Assembly (NCBI RefSeq): GCF_002970935.1
Contig: NZ_CP027194.1
Coordinates: 1,922,001 to 1,986,000, forward strand
Direction: 5' to 3'
Length of the DNA stretch: 64,000 nt
From: Lactobacillus sp. CBA3606
GTDB taxonomy: Bacteria > Bacillota > Bacilli > Lactobacillales > Lactobacillaceae
Position numbers and translations under genes: made by a program. Positions 8,254 through 17,245 of this stretch are shown here, in pieces. A model generated the notes under the pieces. That model saw only the letters and a list, made by a program, of their open reading frames with translations. It did not search any database and had not been told where the DNA came from. Each line of letters begins with the position of its first letter. The stretch's first letter is position 1.

Positions 8254-9062
8254 CCGCGGCGCCTCCTTGGTAAGCGGCGATGTCGCCGTCCATACTGGTT
8301 AATAAAGTAATAGCCGATGACTAAGACCAACGCTAAGAGCAACATGAGTCCCGATAAGGCGTTGATTTCGAGATTAATACCTTGGCGGGCACGGGAATAA
8401 ATTTCGACAGATAGCGTTGTAAAGCCGTTGCCGGTCACGAAAAAAGTTACTGCAAAGTCATCCAGCGAGTAAGTTAAAGCCATGAAAAAGCCGGAAAAAA
8501 TTCCGGGCATGATGTAGGGGACGATCACTTGGCTTAAAAGTTGCCAGTTATTTGCACCTAAGTCGGCGGCAGCGTCGAGCAAGCTCGTGCCCATTTCTTG
8601 AATCTTCGGCAAGACCATTAAGACGACGATGGGAATTGAAAAGGCCACGTGACTAAGCAGAACTGAGCCAAACCCGAGTGGGATTTTTAGAGCAGTAAAA
8701 AAGATTAAAAAGCTTGCCCCAATAATGACATCTGGGGAAACCATCAAGATATTATTTAACGCTAATAAGGTGCTGCGAGTGACTGGTCGTGTTGTATTAT
8801 TGATACCTAAAGCGCCTAAAGTGCCAATGGTCGTCGCTAAAATAGCGGAGAGCAAGGCAATTAACAAGGTGTCCAAAAAAATCGCAATTAGCCGACTATC
8901 GGCGAATAAGGCTTGATAATGAGCCCAAGTAAACCCATGGAAATTTGTCATGGTGGTGCCGGCACTAAAGGAGTAAACCACCAAAAAGATAATCGGTGCG
9001 TATAGCACGATGAAAATCAACCAGAGGTATAAGTGTCGCCATTTGAAAGTGAGATGTTTCAT
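8250..9062 (-). CDS. potC: Spermidine/putrescine ABC permease PotC
   Basis: This 270-residue inner-membrane permease has about six transmembrane helices. The cytoplasmic loop A-A-A-D-L-G-A-N-x-W-Q near residue 160 matches the EAA loop that docks on PotA. With PotB it forms the channel for polyamine import. Both ends overlap neighbours by 4 bp (potB upstream, potD downstream), showing a tightly packed operon. The C-terminus is very basic (RRHRRLPRRRR), consistent with a cytoplasmic end. Confidence 0.93.
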   Translation of the reverse strand: MKHLTFKWRHLYLWLIFIVLYAPIIFLVVYSFSAGTTMTNFHGFTWAHYQALFADSRLIAIFLDTLLIALLSAILATTIGTLGALGINNTTRPVTRSTLLALNNILMVSPDVIIGASFLIFFTALKIPLGFGSVLLSHVAFSIPIVVLMVLPKIQEMGTSLLDAAADLGANNWQLLSQVIVPYIMPGIFSGFFMALTYSLDDFAVTFFVTGNGFTTLSVEIYSRARQGINLEINALSGLMLLLALVLVIGYYFINQYGRRHRRLPRRRRG

Positions 9063-9892
9063 TTTGTCAGCCCCTTTCGATGATGGCGCTTATCGCCGCC
9101 GGTTAGCCACATAACAATCACCATTGCAATGATAAGAATCACCCCAATTGTTGAGCCTAACCCCCAGTTCATGGTGGTGAGGAAGTGTTCTTCGATGGCC
9201 GTACCTAACGTAATGACTTTATTACCGCCAATCAGGCGCGTTAGCATGAAGAGTGAGAGTGACGGAATGAAAACCGCTTGAATCCCGGCTTTGACACCTG
9301 GCAAGGTCAGTGGAAAAATCACCCGACTAAAGGTTTGCCAATTGGTAGCGCCTAAATCGCGGCTAGCATTGATATAAGAAGGTTTGAGCTCACTCAGCGC
9401 ATTATAAATCGGTAGCACCATGAATGGAATCTGAATATAAGCGGCCACAAAAATAAAGCTGAAATTCGTAAATAAGAGCTGCTTAGGGCCAATTCCAATG
9501 AAGCTCAAAAATTGATTGGCGATGCCATTTTGACTAAAAATTCCAATAAAGGCATAGGCTTTTAATAGTAAGTTAATCCAAGTTGGCATAATAATGAGCA
9601 ATAACCAGAGCTGGGCATGCTTCGTTTCATTCAACAAATAAGCAGTTGGATAACTGATTAGAACCGTTGCCAAGGTAATTAAAAAGGCGTACCAGACTGA
9701 ATTGACCGTCATCAAGAGATAGGTCTTGGAGGTGAAGTAAGTTTGGTAATTAGCCAAAGTAAATTGACCGTCAATGTTGAAAAATGATTGATAAATCAAT
9801 AAGATGACCGGTGCCAATACGAATAATAAAATCCAAAGGGTGTAGGGCACAAAGTAGGCGGTATTACGACTTAAACGTTGTTTTCGTTGCAT
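9059..9892 (-). CDS. potB: Spermidine/putrescine ABC permease PotB
   Basis: This 277-residue permease has six predicted membrane helices and an EAA-type loop A-S-R-D-L-G-A-T-N-W-Q near residue 180. Its N-terminus is basic and cytoplasmic (MQRKQRLSR). It pairs with PotC. The gene starts 12 bp after potA with GGGGGG about 7 nt before the ATG and overlaps potC by 4 bp. Confidence 0.93.
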   Translation of the reverse strand: MQRKQRLSRNTAYFVPYTLWILLFVLAPVILLIYQSFFNIDGQFTLANYQTYFTSKTYLLMTVNSVWYAFLITLATVLISYPTAYLLNETKHAQLWLLLIIMPTWINLLLKAYAFIGIFSQNGIANQFLSFIGIGPKQLLFTNFSFIFVAAYIQIPFMVLPIYNALSELKPSYINASRDLGATNWQTFSRVIFPLTLPGVKAGIQAVFIPSLSLFMLTRLIGGNKVITLGTAIEEHFLTTMNWGLGSTIGVILIIAMVIVMWLTGGDKRHHRKGLTK

Positions 9893-9904
9893 TTTAAAGC
9901 CCCC

Positions 9905-11002
9905 CTAATCCACATCATAACGTTCCAAGCGCGCATCAAAGGCAGCTTCGGATTCGTGTAAGCGCATGACGTGGATATCTTGGGGATCAAAGGTTAATCC
10001 AATTGGGGCGCCTTCAGTGGCCGGATTGGTGGCGTGCACCAACCACTCGTTACCGTCATTATCGGTCGCAACAATTTCAAAGTAATTGCCACGGAAGAGC
10101 TGTGAATTAACGGTTACAACGAGCTTACCTTGGTCAGCGGCGACAATGTCTAAGTCTTCCGGCCGCAAAACGACTTCCACGGCTTCATTGGGGCGCATCC
10201 CAGCATCGGCGCATTCGAATCGTTTGCCAACAAAAGCCACTTCAAAGTCTTTAACCATCTGGCCGGGAATAATATTGCTTTCACCAATAAAATTGGCCAC
10301 GAAATGATTAATGGGTTCATCATAAATATCAACGGGCGATCCACCTTGTAAAATTTGACCGTCATTCATGACGAAAATCTCGTCACTCATAGCGAGCGCT
10401 TCTTCTTGGTCATGAGTGACAAAGAGAAAAGTAATCCCTAAGCGTTGTTGTAAGGCGCGGAGTTCATATTGCATGGCCTTACGGAGTTTAGCGTCTAATG
10501 CTGATAAGGGTTCATCGAGTAAGAGCACTTTTGGTTGCATCACCAGTGCCCGGGCAATTGCGACGCGTTGCTGTTGACCACCAGATAAGGCACTAATTTC
10601 ACGATCACCAAAATCAGCTAGTTGGACTAGGGCCAGGGCTTGTTGCACCCGAGTGGCAATTTCAGCTTTAGCGACTTTATGTAGTTTTAAGCCGAAACCC
10701 ACGTTTTCAGCGACATTTAGATGTGGGAATAGTGCATAGTCTTGAAAGACCGTATTGACTTGACGCTGATTAGCAGGTAAGTCATTGATAACCTGACCAT
10801 CAAAATAAACTTGCCCACTAGTGACCGCTGTAAAGCCAGCAATGGTCCGTAAGATGGTGGTTTTTCCACAACCAGAGGGCCCTAGTAGAGTGTAAAATTT
10901 ACCGGCTTCAAGTTCTAAATTAATATTTTTAAGAATGGGTTGGTCGCCATAGCTTTTTCCAACCTGAGTTAACCGAATAATCGGTTGTGTGTTAACCGCC
11001 AA
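9905..11002 (-). CDS. potA: Spermidine/putrescine ABC transporter ATPase PotA
   Basis: This 365-residue ATPase drives polyamine uptake. It has Walker [10 protein letters not shown] near residue 42, Q-loop [11 protein letters not shown], signature LSGGQQQR near 140, Walker [12 protein letters not shown] and the H-loop THDQEEAL. The C-terminal 120 residues form the TOBE regulatory domain of the CUT1/Pot type (IGESNIIPG..., VVLRPEDL). The start is TTG: GAGGAGG sits 8 nt before it, and no ATG is better placed. It is the first gene of potABCD, behind a promoter at 11035-11062. Confidence 0.95.
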   Translation of the reverse strand: MAVNTQPIIRLTQVGKSYGDQPILKNINLELEAGKFYTLLGPSGCGKTTILRTIAGFTAVTSGQVYFDGQVINDLPANQRQVNTVFQDYALFPHLNVAENVGFGLKLHKVAKAEIATRVQQALALVQLADFGDREISALSGGQQQRVAIARALVMQPKVLLLDEPLSALDAKLRKAMQYELRALQQRLGITFLFVTHDQEEALAMSDEIFVMNDGQILQGGSPVDIYDEPINHFVANFIGESNIIPGQMVKDFEVAFVGKRFECADAGMRPNEAVEVVLRPEDLDIVAADQGKLVVTVNSQLFRGNYFEIVATDNDGNEWLVHATNPATEGAPIGLTFDPQDIHVMRLHESEAAFDARLERYDVD

Positions 11003-11034
11003 TTTAAAGACCTCCTCGGATCGTTCGACCCTTA

Positions 11035-11062
11035 ATTATAACGAAAAAACACCCAGTAGCAA
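11035..11062 (-). promoter_or_regulatory. Promoter of potABCD
   Basis: On the minus strand TTGCTA (11062-11057), a 16-bp spacer and a perfect TATAAT (11040-11035) precede potA by about 30 bp. Confidence 0.65.
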
Positions 11063-11107
11063 GTCACAACTCGCTGGGATTAGCCCGGCCTCAAAGCTCA
11101 TAAAAAA

Positions 11108-11143
11108 GGCAGGAATCTGAGACGATGGCCTCAGATTCCTGCC
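11108..11143 (-). terminator. Terminator of the ASCH gene
   Basis: A perfect 14-bp stem (GGCAGGAATCTGAG / CTCAGATTCCTGCC) is followed on the minus strand by TTTTTT. It separates the ASCH gene from the potA promoter. Confidence 0.9.
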
Positions 11144-11173
11144 GCTTCCACTTGATTGGCGGGATTAGCTTAA

Positions 11174-11641
11174 TTAGTCGGCACGGTAGACGAGTTCAAA
11201 GACTTCGCTGACCATGGGGGTGTCGGCATTTAAAACATGCCCATGGGCTTCTAAGTCAGGCGTAAAGGCCTGAGTTTTGAGTTCGCGCCAATTCCCGATT
11301 GAACGGTCGCCATCGGCTTCGTGATAAGCATGCTCAGCGGAGATGCGATAGAACGGAATTAATTCTGAAACAACCGTTTTAAGGATTGCGACGGGTTTCA
11401 TATCACCATCCAAGAGGACGTTGTAATCACCAACTTGCGGAATTGCAACTTGTTCAGCCGTGTAAGCGTCTAACGGTGTCGTGGTGGCGGTCTTGATTCC
11501 GGCCAAAATTGCCTCAGTTAAGGCTTGAACTTCGGCTGGTTTTTTCTGATCACCAAACCACCGGGTCTGATAAGAGGCGCCATTGGTGGCAGTTGTTTCA
11601 TTAAAATTTTGCCATAATTGTGCTGCTGATTGTGCTGGCAT
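11174..11641 (-). CDS. ASCH-domain protein
   Basis: This 155-residue protein has the ASCH beta-barrel pattern: G-I-K-T-A-T-T near residue 65, P-Q-V-G-D-Y-x-V-L-L-D in the middle and E-A-D-G-D-R-S-I-G-N-W-R near residue 115. ASCH domains resemble PUA domains and are thought to bind RNA; some act as ribonucleases or amidohydrolases, so function here is open. The frame is open from a GTG nine bases earlier, but AGGTG lies 6 nt before the ATG at 11641, which I take as the start. It is monocistronic. Confidence 0.85.
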   Translation of the reverse strand: MPAQSAAQLWQNFNETTATNGASYQTRWFGDQKKPAEVQALTEAILAGIKTATTTPLDAYTAEQVAIPQVGDYNVLLDGDMKPVAILKTVVSELIPFYRISAEHAYHEADGDRSIGNWRELKTQAFTPDLEAHGHVLNADTPMVSEVFELVYRAD

Positions 11642-11835
11642 AACTTTCACCTAATTTCGATTAGAGTATTGAACTTGGTTTTTTTGTAACCGAATTCACA
11701 ACCTAAGTATAGCATGTTGAAACCCAAAGCGACAAGCCATTTGCGATGGGTGTGGGCCAAATTAGTCCTGACGTTATTTCTGTTATAATAAAGGCGAGTT
11801 AAGGGCCGGTTTTAAGCTTGAAAGGAGTTTTTAAG

Positions 11836-12321
11836 ATGGAAATTACGCCAGTTAGGTCAACTGACTTACCACAGATTTTAGCGATTGAAGCGGCTGGGTT
11901 TACGACTGCCGAACAGGGCACGGCACTTGCCTATCGCGAACGGATGACTAAGTTAGCGACCACGTTTTTAGTCGCGCGAACAGCGGATACGGTCTTAGGG
12001 TTTATTGTTGGTCCGGCAGTGACGGCCCGGTATATTGAAGATGATATGTATACAGTGACGCCGACTAACTTAGTTCAGGGTGGGCATCAATTGGTGTTCA
12101 CCTTGGCTGTGGCCCCGACTGCCCAGCATCAACATGTTGGCAGCCAACTATTGACAGCGTTAGCTACGGTGGCTCAACAGGCTGGGCGGACAAGTATGGC
12201 CCTGACTTGCCTGGCCCGGTTGATTCCGTTTTATGAACAAAATGGCTTTAAAAACCAAGGCGTCGCAGCCTCGACACATGCTGGCGAGACTTGGTATAAC
12301 TTAGAGAAAACATGGGAGTAA
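11836..12321 (+). CDS. GNAT-family N-acetyltransferase
   Basis: This 161-residue protein has the GNAT fold: V-F-T-L-A-V-A-P-T-A-Q-H-Q-H-V-G-S-Q-L-L around residues 90-110 is the acetyl-CoA-binding strand and loop, and L-I-P-F-Y-E-Q-N-G-F near 135 is the classical C-terminal motif. The pattern resembles arylalkylamine-type acetyltransferases, but the substrate cannot be told. The frame opens at a TTG 18 bases earlier; AAAGGAG lies 7 nt before the ATG at 11836, which decides the start. A second GNAT gene follows after 6 bp, so the two form an operon. Confidence 0.85.
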   Translation: MEITPVRSTDLPQILAIEAAGFTTAEQGTALAYRERMTKLATTFLVARTADTVLGFIVGPAVTARYIEDDMYTVTPTNLVQGGHQLVFTLAVAPTAQHQHVGSQLLTALATVAQQAGRTSMALTCLARLIPFYEQNGFKNQGVAASTHAGETWYNLEKTWE

Positions 12322-12327
12322 CCAATC

Positions 12328-12855
12328 ATGAAATTATCAACTTTGCAAACGCAATTACCCAATTTTACGGTTAAATTATTAACGTTGGCGGATCAACAAG
12401 CGCTATTGGAACTCGAACAAAGCAATCCCCAATATCACCAGTATTTTTCACCGAATGACTTAACGTTAGCTGAAGTCCAAGCTGATTTGACCACCCGCCC
12501 AACCGGCGTAGCGGCGGAACAAAAACAAGTCTTTGGGTTTTATCTGGCGCACCATTTAGTGGCCGTTTTAGACGTGTTGACGCAATATCCGAAGCAGGAT
12601 TTCTTGTTCATCGGTTTGTTAATGGTCGGCCAACCCTACCAGCGGCGCTCAGTGGGCAGTGTGATTGCTACGGGGTTAATGCAGGCAGCGCTCAAAAGTA
12701 ACATCCACTGTTTACAGTTATCACGGGTGACGGATGATACTGCGACCGCCGCTTTTTGGAAAAAGTTAGGCTTTGAAGATGGCGATCAGTTGTTCTTACC
12801 ATTAGCCCATGATGGCCGGTTAGCCGTGACGACGATGACGCGATTATTAGCTTAA
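12328..12855 (+). CDS. GNAT-family N-acetyltransferase
   Basis: This 175-residue protein is a second acetyltransferase, with P-Y-Q-R-R-S-V-G-S-V-I near residue 110 as the acetyl-CoA loop and A-A-F-W-K-K-L-G-F near 150. The start is 6 bp after the preceding GNAT stop, with GGAG in the overlap of the two genes, so translation is probably coupled. The two proteins are not close copies of each other. Substrate unknown. Confidence 0.85.
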   Translation: MKLSTLQTQLPNFTVKLLTLADQQALLELEQSNPQYHQYFSPNDLTLAEVQADLTTRPTGVAAEQKQVFGFYLAHHLVAVLDVLTQYPKQDFLFIGLLMVGQPYQRRSVGSVIATGLMQAALKSNIHCLQLSRVTDDTATAAFWKKLGFEDGDQLFLPLAHDGRLAVTTMTRLLA

Positions 12856-12973
12856 ATCTTGGCCGTTAACATTAAAATAATTCTAATGGAATTCTTACGA
12901 TAAAACGCTCACAAGCTGTTGCGAGGCATGTTACACTCGTGGTGACAAAAACAGTAGAAATGAGGTTATTTTG

Positions 12974-13159
12974 ATGATTAGACATTGGGAAAAAGTGGAC
13001 ACGGGGCTGTTGATTACCGCGATTATTTTGGTGGCAGCTATCGGTTACTTTTTTGAATTAACGGCTAGTATGACCGTCAGTGCGATTGCCTTTCCAAGTG
13101 GCTTAATTATTTTAATGGGCATTATGGAATATGCTGTTCATGAATTACGACGTAAATAA
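12974..13159 (+). CDS. Small two-helix membrane protein, unknown function
   Basis: This 61-residue protein has two hydrophobic segments (about residues 10-28 and 34-53) and charged ends, with a basic C-terminus (HELRRK). No family is recognised. GAGG lies 8 nt before the ATG at 12974; a TTG one codon earlier is less well placed. It is followed by a strong terminator. Confidence 0.6.
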   Translation: MIRHWEKVDTGLLITAIILVAAIGYFFELTASMTVSAIAFPSGLIILMGIMEYAVHELRRK

Positions 13160-13204
13160 GTTAGTATGGCCTTAACTAACCAGCTTTTGAGTCCGATTGA
13201 GATT

Positions 13205-13249
13205 AAATAATCACTGCCAGAATTCACAAAATTCTGGTAGTGATTATTT
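13205..13249. terminator. Terminator (GAATTC-core family, copy 2)
   Basis: A 20-bp stem with one G-U (13205-13224 with 13230-13249) around the loop CACAA, followed by a T run. The inner AGAATT/AATTCT matches copies 1, 3 and 4. Confidence 0.9.
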
Positions 13250-13271
13250 TTTTCAAAAGGTTTTAATTTGA

Positions 13272-13320
13272 TTGTCTTATACTGTACTATGCTGTATGAT
13301 GTGTAGTACAGTATAAGACA
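13272..13320 (+). promoter_or_regulatory. Promoter embedded in the operator of the YtrA-type regulator
   Basis: TTGTCT (13272-13277), a 17-bp spacer and TATGAT (13295-13300) form a promoter. It lies inside a perfect 17-bp inverted repeat, TGTCTTATACTGTACTA (13273-13289) and its complement (13304-13320), so the -35 is in the left arm and the -10 in the 14-nt centre. A bound dimer would block the polymerase. This is the expected layout for an autorepressed YtrA operon. Confidence 0.85.
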
Positions 13321-13337
13321 GTTACGGAGGTAGCGCT

Positions 13338-13700
13338 ATGGTTATGATTGATCATCAAAACGGCCAGCCGTACTATGCGCAACTGGTTGCGGGTTTGCAA
13401 CAAGATATTGCGCATGGTGTTTTGCAGACCGACGACCAACTGCCATCGGTGCGTGAAATGGCGAAGCAGCACTTGCTGAATCCGAATACCGTCAGTAAGG
13501 CGTACAAACAATTGGAAGCCCTGCACGTGATTCGGACGGTACAAGGCAAGGGTAGCTATGTCAATCCACCTGACCGTAACGCAGAGCGGGCAACGATTCA
13601 ACAAAAGCTCCAACAATTGGTCCAGCAAGCCCAACAAGTTGGCGTGCCGATTGCGGATTTGATTACGTGGTTAACTGAACTGGAGGAGACCTCATCATGA
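13338..13700 (+). CDS. GntR-family regulator, YtrA subfamily
   Basis: This 120-residue repressor has the GntR winged helix (PYYAQLVAGLQQDIAHG.., then QLPSVREMAKQHLLNPNTVSKAYKQLE near residues 34-62, and the wing VQGKGSYV) followed by the short C-terminal dimer tail of the YtrA subfamily, which has no ligand domain. Such regulators sit in front of ABC transporter genes that answer to cell-envelope stress. GGAGG lies 7 nt before the ATG. The stop overlaps the ATPase gene start by 4 bp. Confidence 0.92.
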   Translation: MVMIDHQNGQPYYAQLVAGLQQDIAHGVLQTDDQLPSVREMAKQHLLNPNTVSKAYKQLEALHVIRTVQGKGSYVNPPDRNAERATIQQKLQQLVQQAQQVGVPIADLITWLTELEETSS

Positions 13701-14590
13701 GTTTAACAATTGATAAATTAAGTCAACAAATTGATCAACAAGCGACGCTAACGGAGCTTAGTTTTGAGCTACAATTAGGCCAAATTGTTGGTGTGATTGG
13801 GCGTAACGGCGTGGGCAAAACGACGTTGTTTCGGACGATTAACGGCCAGTACTTGCCAACCAGTGGTCGGGTGCTAGTCGATGGTCAAGCGCTTAGTCAG
13901 CAGCCAGCCTTAAAAACGCAATTGAGCTTTGTTGATGCCCAAGCTAATTTCTTTAAAGGACTCACCGGGCAACAAGTGCAATGGTATTATCAGACGGCTT
14001 ATCCGGCTTTTGATGCAGTAAAGTTCACGCGCCTTGCCGAACGTTACCACTTACTGCTCAATCGAAAATTACGTCATTTTTCAAAAGGCATGTTCGGCCT
14101 ATTTACGATTATTCTAAGTGTAGCGACCGAAGCGCCATATCTGTTTTTAGATGAACCTTTGGATGGGCTGGACGTGTTGATTCGTAAGAATGTGTTGAGC
14201 ATTTTGATTGATGAAGTGGCAACGGGACAACGCGCCGTCTTGATTGCTTCCCACAATTTGTCAGAGTTAGAAGGCATTATCGACCGGGCCTTAATCTTGA
14301 AACAGGGCCGCTTGATTCATGACTATCAGCTAGAAACAATGCGAACGCAAGCACGAAAGTTACAATTAGTTTATCGTGACAAAAAAATCCCACGATTGTT
14401 GCGAGAACAAGGTCACATTGTCAATGTTTCTGGTCGGGTCATTGTGGTGGTCTTTGAGAACTTTACAACTGAGTTAGCCACGCAGTTAGCTGCGACGCAA
14501 CCGGCCTTTCAAGAAACGTTGCCATTGTCGTTAACCGACTTATTCATGGCGAATTTAACGGATGAACAGGATTACGATATTTTAGGTTAA
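13697..14590 (+). CDS. ABC transporter ATP-binding protein (YtrB-like)
   Basis: This 297-residue ATPase has Walker A GRNGVGKTTL near residues 35-44 and Walker B LFLDEPLDGLD near 150. Its signature is atypical, HFSKGMFG in place of LSGGQ, as often seen in YtrB- and BcrA-like exporters. It overlaps the regulator by 4 bp and is followed by its membrane partner, forming a three-gene operon. Substrate unknown; a role in peptide or envelope-stress resistance is inferred from the YtrA context. Confidence 0.88.
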   Translation: MSLTIDKLSQQIDQQATLTELSFELQLGQIVGVIGRNGVGKTTLFRTINGQYLPTSGRVLVDGQALSQQPALKTQLSFVDAQANFFKGLTGQQVQWYYQTAYPAFDAVKFTRLAERYHLLLNRKLRHFSKGMFGLFTIILSVATEAPYLFLDEPLDGLDVLIRKNVLSILIDEVATGQRAVLIASHNLSELEGIIDRALILKQGRLIHDYQLETMRTQARKLQLVYRDKKIPRLLREQGHIVNVSGRVIVVVFENFTTELATQLAATQPAFQETLPLSLTDLFMANLTDEQDYDILG

Positions 14591-14607
14591 ATTAGGGGGC
14601 AAACTAA

Positions 14608-15609
14608 ATGACAAATCAAGCGGTTCGGCGGTTACTCTGGCATCGGTATTGGGGCGTGTTACTCGTTGCTTGCGGGTTAGCGCTGATTGGCGGCGTCCGG
14701 GCAGCCATCAATACAGCCATTTTAGCGGATAAGGTATTTTTACATGGGGCGCCAGCTAATGATAATGGCGTGCCAATGTTATTGGCCATCTTTGGGATGG
14801 TGATTATTCTAGGTTGGTTTACATTTATGTGGGATAACTATACTAACTTTAATCATTACCTGCTGGCCTTACGGGCGACCCGGCAACAGCTTTATCAGCA
14901 AAAAATAGGGCTATTTATGAGTACCATTGTGATTAGTGATGTGTTGATGCAAGGCGTATTTTTAGGGTTGGTGCGGCTACTGACACATTATCCACGAGCC
15001 TATAATCTCAATTGGGGGGCAACGTTACGTTACACGATTAGTCAGTTAATGTTTATCCTGGCGCTATACCTACTAGTTGCCACAATTGGGTTGTGGTTAG
15101 GCCAGCCATTAGCGAGTGCTTTGGTTATTCTGATTTTCTTACCAAGTTTGGTCTTCTTTTATGATGGTGTCTTGAGCTTAAGCGCTAAACTCATGCAAGT
15201 GAGTTCAATTAAAATTGATCCTTTGCACCAATTGAATCAGGCCACTTGGCCGGGATTTTGGCTGGTGACGATGGGCGCCTTAGTGGTCATCATTGGGTTA
15301 TATGGCTTGAATCGCTGGGCCAGTCAACACTTATCATTGAAGAATAGTGGTGACTTCTTACTATTCCCACAATTTAGAACGCTATTCTTATGGTTAGCAG
15401 TTGTTTATTTGAGCGTTAGTGTGGGATTCTCTGGCTTTTGTACGCTCTTGTTAAATACAGTGACTAGTCAGGCCTATGATCAGTTTCCTTGGTCACAAGG
15501 CATTATCATGGCAATCGTCACGGCTTATTTAACTTGGAGTATTGGGCGTTGGCTCATGTATCGGCCGGACCGAGTTCTTGATGCCTTTAAATTTAAAAAA
15601 TTAAATTAA
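14608..15609 (+). CDS. ABC transporter membrane subunit
   Basis: This 333-residue membrane protein has six or more hydrophobic helices spread over its length, with a larger loop near residues 185-200. It follows the ATPase after 17 bp with AGGGGG about 8 nt before the ATG, so it is the permease of the YtrA-controlled transporter. No sequence motif reveals the substrate. The operon ends at the terminator just downstream. Confidence 0.8.
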   Translation: MTNQAVRRLLWHRYWGVLLVACGLALIGGVRAAINTAILADKVFLHGAPANDNGVPMLLAIFGMVIILGWFTFMWDNYTNFNHYLLALRATRQQLYQQKIGLFMSTIVISDVLMQGVFLGLVRLLTHYPRAYNLNWGATLRYTISQLMFILALYLLVATIGLWLGQPLASALVILIFLPSLVFFYDGVLSLSAKLMQVSSIKIDPLHQLNQATWPGFWLVTMGALVVIIGLYGLNRWASQHLSLKNSGDFLLFPQFRTLFLWLAVVYLSVSVGFSGFCTLLLNTVTSQAYDQFPWSQGIIMAIVTAYLTWSIGRWLMYRPDRVLDAFKFKKLN

Positions 15610-15625
15610 AGTTACTGTAACTAAA

Positions 15626-15672
15626 AAGCGCCGTCACTAGCAAGCTAAACTTGCTGAGTGGCGGCGTTTTTT
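15626..15672. terminator. Terminator between convergent genes
   Basis: GCGCCGTCACT-AGCAAG pairs with CTTGCT-GAGTGGCGGCG and is followed by TTTTTT; the A run before it lets it serve the minus-strand dehydrogenase gene as well. Confidence 0.8.
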
Positions 15673-15702
15673 GGCGGCAATTCTACATCTGTATTTAAAG
15701 GT

Positions 15703-17073
15703 TTAACGAATTTTATTTAAGCGTTTAGCGACAGTTTTAATGTTCAACAAGTCCCAATCTTCCAAGTTATGTGAAATGGAGTTGTGACCCCAAGTCCCAC
15801 AGCCTAGCGTCAAGGAAGGCGCGACATTATCATACTTAAAGCCAATGGCTCCTTGTGAGGATGGCACATTAATCAAGGCCCGGCAAGCAGTCATTTCAAG
15901 GGCAAAGTCATTCATCACGGCTTCATCAGTTGTGTGTAAAGTGGCCGTGTGACCTAAGCCACCGAGCGCTAAGCTACGTTTCATTAAATTGAAGCCCGCA
16001 GCGGTGTCTTTAGCGTGAACCACAGCTAAAACTGGTGATAGCTTTTCGCGTGAAAGGGGTTGATCCCCACCAATATCAGGTAATTCAACAGCTAAGACTT
16101 TGGTGGCAGCTGGGACGTCAAAACCAGCCCATTTGGCAATTTGCCAAGGTGTTTGACCGGCAACTTTCGGGTCAACAGCTTGTTTTTTCAAGTTCATGAC
16201 CGTGCTTTCGAGGGCTTTAAAGTTTTCGGGCCCAACGAAGTAGACCCCATCGGCACTCAAGGCTTGCTTGACGTCATCGTAGATACTGTCATCAACGATT
16301 AAGTTAGATTCTGAGGCGCAAATCATCCCGTTGTCAAACGACTTAGAGATAATCACATCGTTAACGGCTTGCTGAACATCGGCCGTCTTTTCAATGAAAC
16401 AAGGGACGTTACCGGGGCCAACACCGAGTGCCGGTTTCCCAGTTGAATAGGCTGTTTTGACCATGCCAGCACCACCGGTAGCGATGATGGTAGCGACGCC
16501 CGGATGGTTCATCAATGAATTAGTGGCTTCCAAGCTAGGTTGCTTAATCCATTGAATCCAATCTTTAGGGGCACCGGCAGCGATGGCCGCATCACGAATG
16601 ATTTTCCCAGTTTCGACACAAGTCTTTTGCGCAAATGGATGGAAGCCAAAGATAATTGGATTCCGGGTCTTTAAGGCTAACATGGCGTTGAAAATGACAG
16701 TCGAAGTCGGGTTAGTCACGGGAGTTACCCCAGCAATAATCCCAACGGGTTCGGCAACTTTAGTAATGCCACTGACTGGGTCGTCGTTAATGATACCGAC
16801 TGTTTTGTCATCTTTAATATAGTTGTAAATATTTTTAGCAGCAAAGTCGTTCTTCGCCACCTTATCACGGTAGTTCCCCCGGCCAGTTTCATCAACGGCC
16901 ATTGCAGCTAACATCCCACGAGCAGCGTGGGCGGCGTGAGCCATGGCGGCAACAGCTTGATCAATCTGGGCTTGGTCCATGACTTCCAGGCGACTGGCAG
17001 CCAAAGAGGCATTTAACACTAAGCGATCAATTGATTGTTTAATTTCAGGTTGTGCATCAATTTCTTTCAACAT
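15703..17073 (-). CDS. acdH: CoA-acylating aldehyde dehydrogenase (stand-alone AdhE N-domain type)
   Basis: This 456-residue enzyme matches the aldehyde dehydrogenase half of bifunctional AdhE and converts acetyl-CoA to acetaldehyde with NADH, or the reverse. Visible are P-V-G-I-I-A-G-V-T-P-V-T-N-P-T-S-T near residues 110-126, the glycine-rich A-T-G-G-A-G-M-V and G-V-G-P-G-N-V-P segments, and the catalytic cysteine in N-G-M-I-C-A-S-E near residue 250. The iron-dependent alcohol dehydrogenase half of AdhE is absent and no such gene is adjacent. AGGAGG lies 9 nt before the ATG. Rex-like and cre-like sites upstream fit a fermentative gene sensitive to NADH and carbon source. The symbol follows usage I recall for L. 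plantarum and is less certain than the function. Confidence 0.9.
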   Translation of the reverse strand: MLKEIDAQPEIKQSIDRLVLNASLAASRLEVMDQAQIDQAVAAMAHAAHAARGMLAAMAVDETGRGNYRDKVAKNDFAAKNIYNYIKDDKTVGIINDDPVSGITKVAEPVGIIAGVTPVTNPTSTVIFNAMLALKTRNPIIFGFHPFAQKTCVETGKIIRDAAIAAGAPKDWIQWIKQPSLEATNSLMNHPGVATIIATGGAGMVKTAYSTGKPALGVGPGNVPCFIEKTADVQQAVNDVIISKSFDNGMICASESNLIVDDSIYDDVKQALSADGVYFVGPENFKALESTVMNLKKQAVDPKVAGQTPWQIAKWAGFDVPAATKVLAVELPDIGGDQPLSREKLSPVLAVVHAKDTAAGFNLMKRSLALGGLGHTATLHTTDEAVMNDFALEMTACRALINVPSSQGAIGFKYDNVAPSLTLGCGTWGHNSISHNLEDWDLLNIKTVAKRLNKIR

Positions 17074-17103
17074 CGAGTGATTCCTCCTAAGCGATTACGA
17101 TAC

Positions 17104-17121
17104 TTGTTGTTTATTTCACAA
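17104..17121 (-). promoter_or_regulatory. Rex-like operator upstream of acdH
   Basis: TTGTTGTTTATTTCACAA matches the Rex consensus TTGTGAA-N4-TTCACAA at 11 of 14 defined positions, with a perfect right half. It ends 31 bp before the acdH start, where it could block transcription. Confidence 0.5.
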
Positions 17122-17231
17122 GTTCTATTATAAACACTTCTTCACAAATGTAAATAAGAACTTTTCTACGACAATTTAGTTTTACTTACTTTTGGTAATG
17201 CCGGTGTTAGCGGACTTTATTGTGAAATAAA

Positions 17232-17245
17232 AGAAAACGCTTACA
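17232..17245. promoter_or_regulatory. cre-like CcpA site
   Basis: AGAAAACGCTTACA matches the cre consensus TGWNANCGNTNWCA at all defined positions but the first. Confidence 0.5.

Noticed and set aside
13287-13637. 116-codon minus-strand frame over the YtrA regulator
   Set aside because: It is a shadow of the regulator gene and its start falls within the operator.
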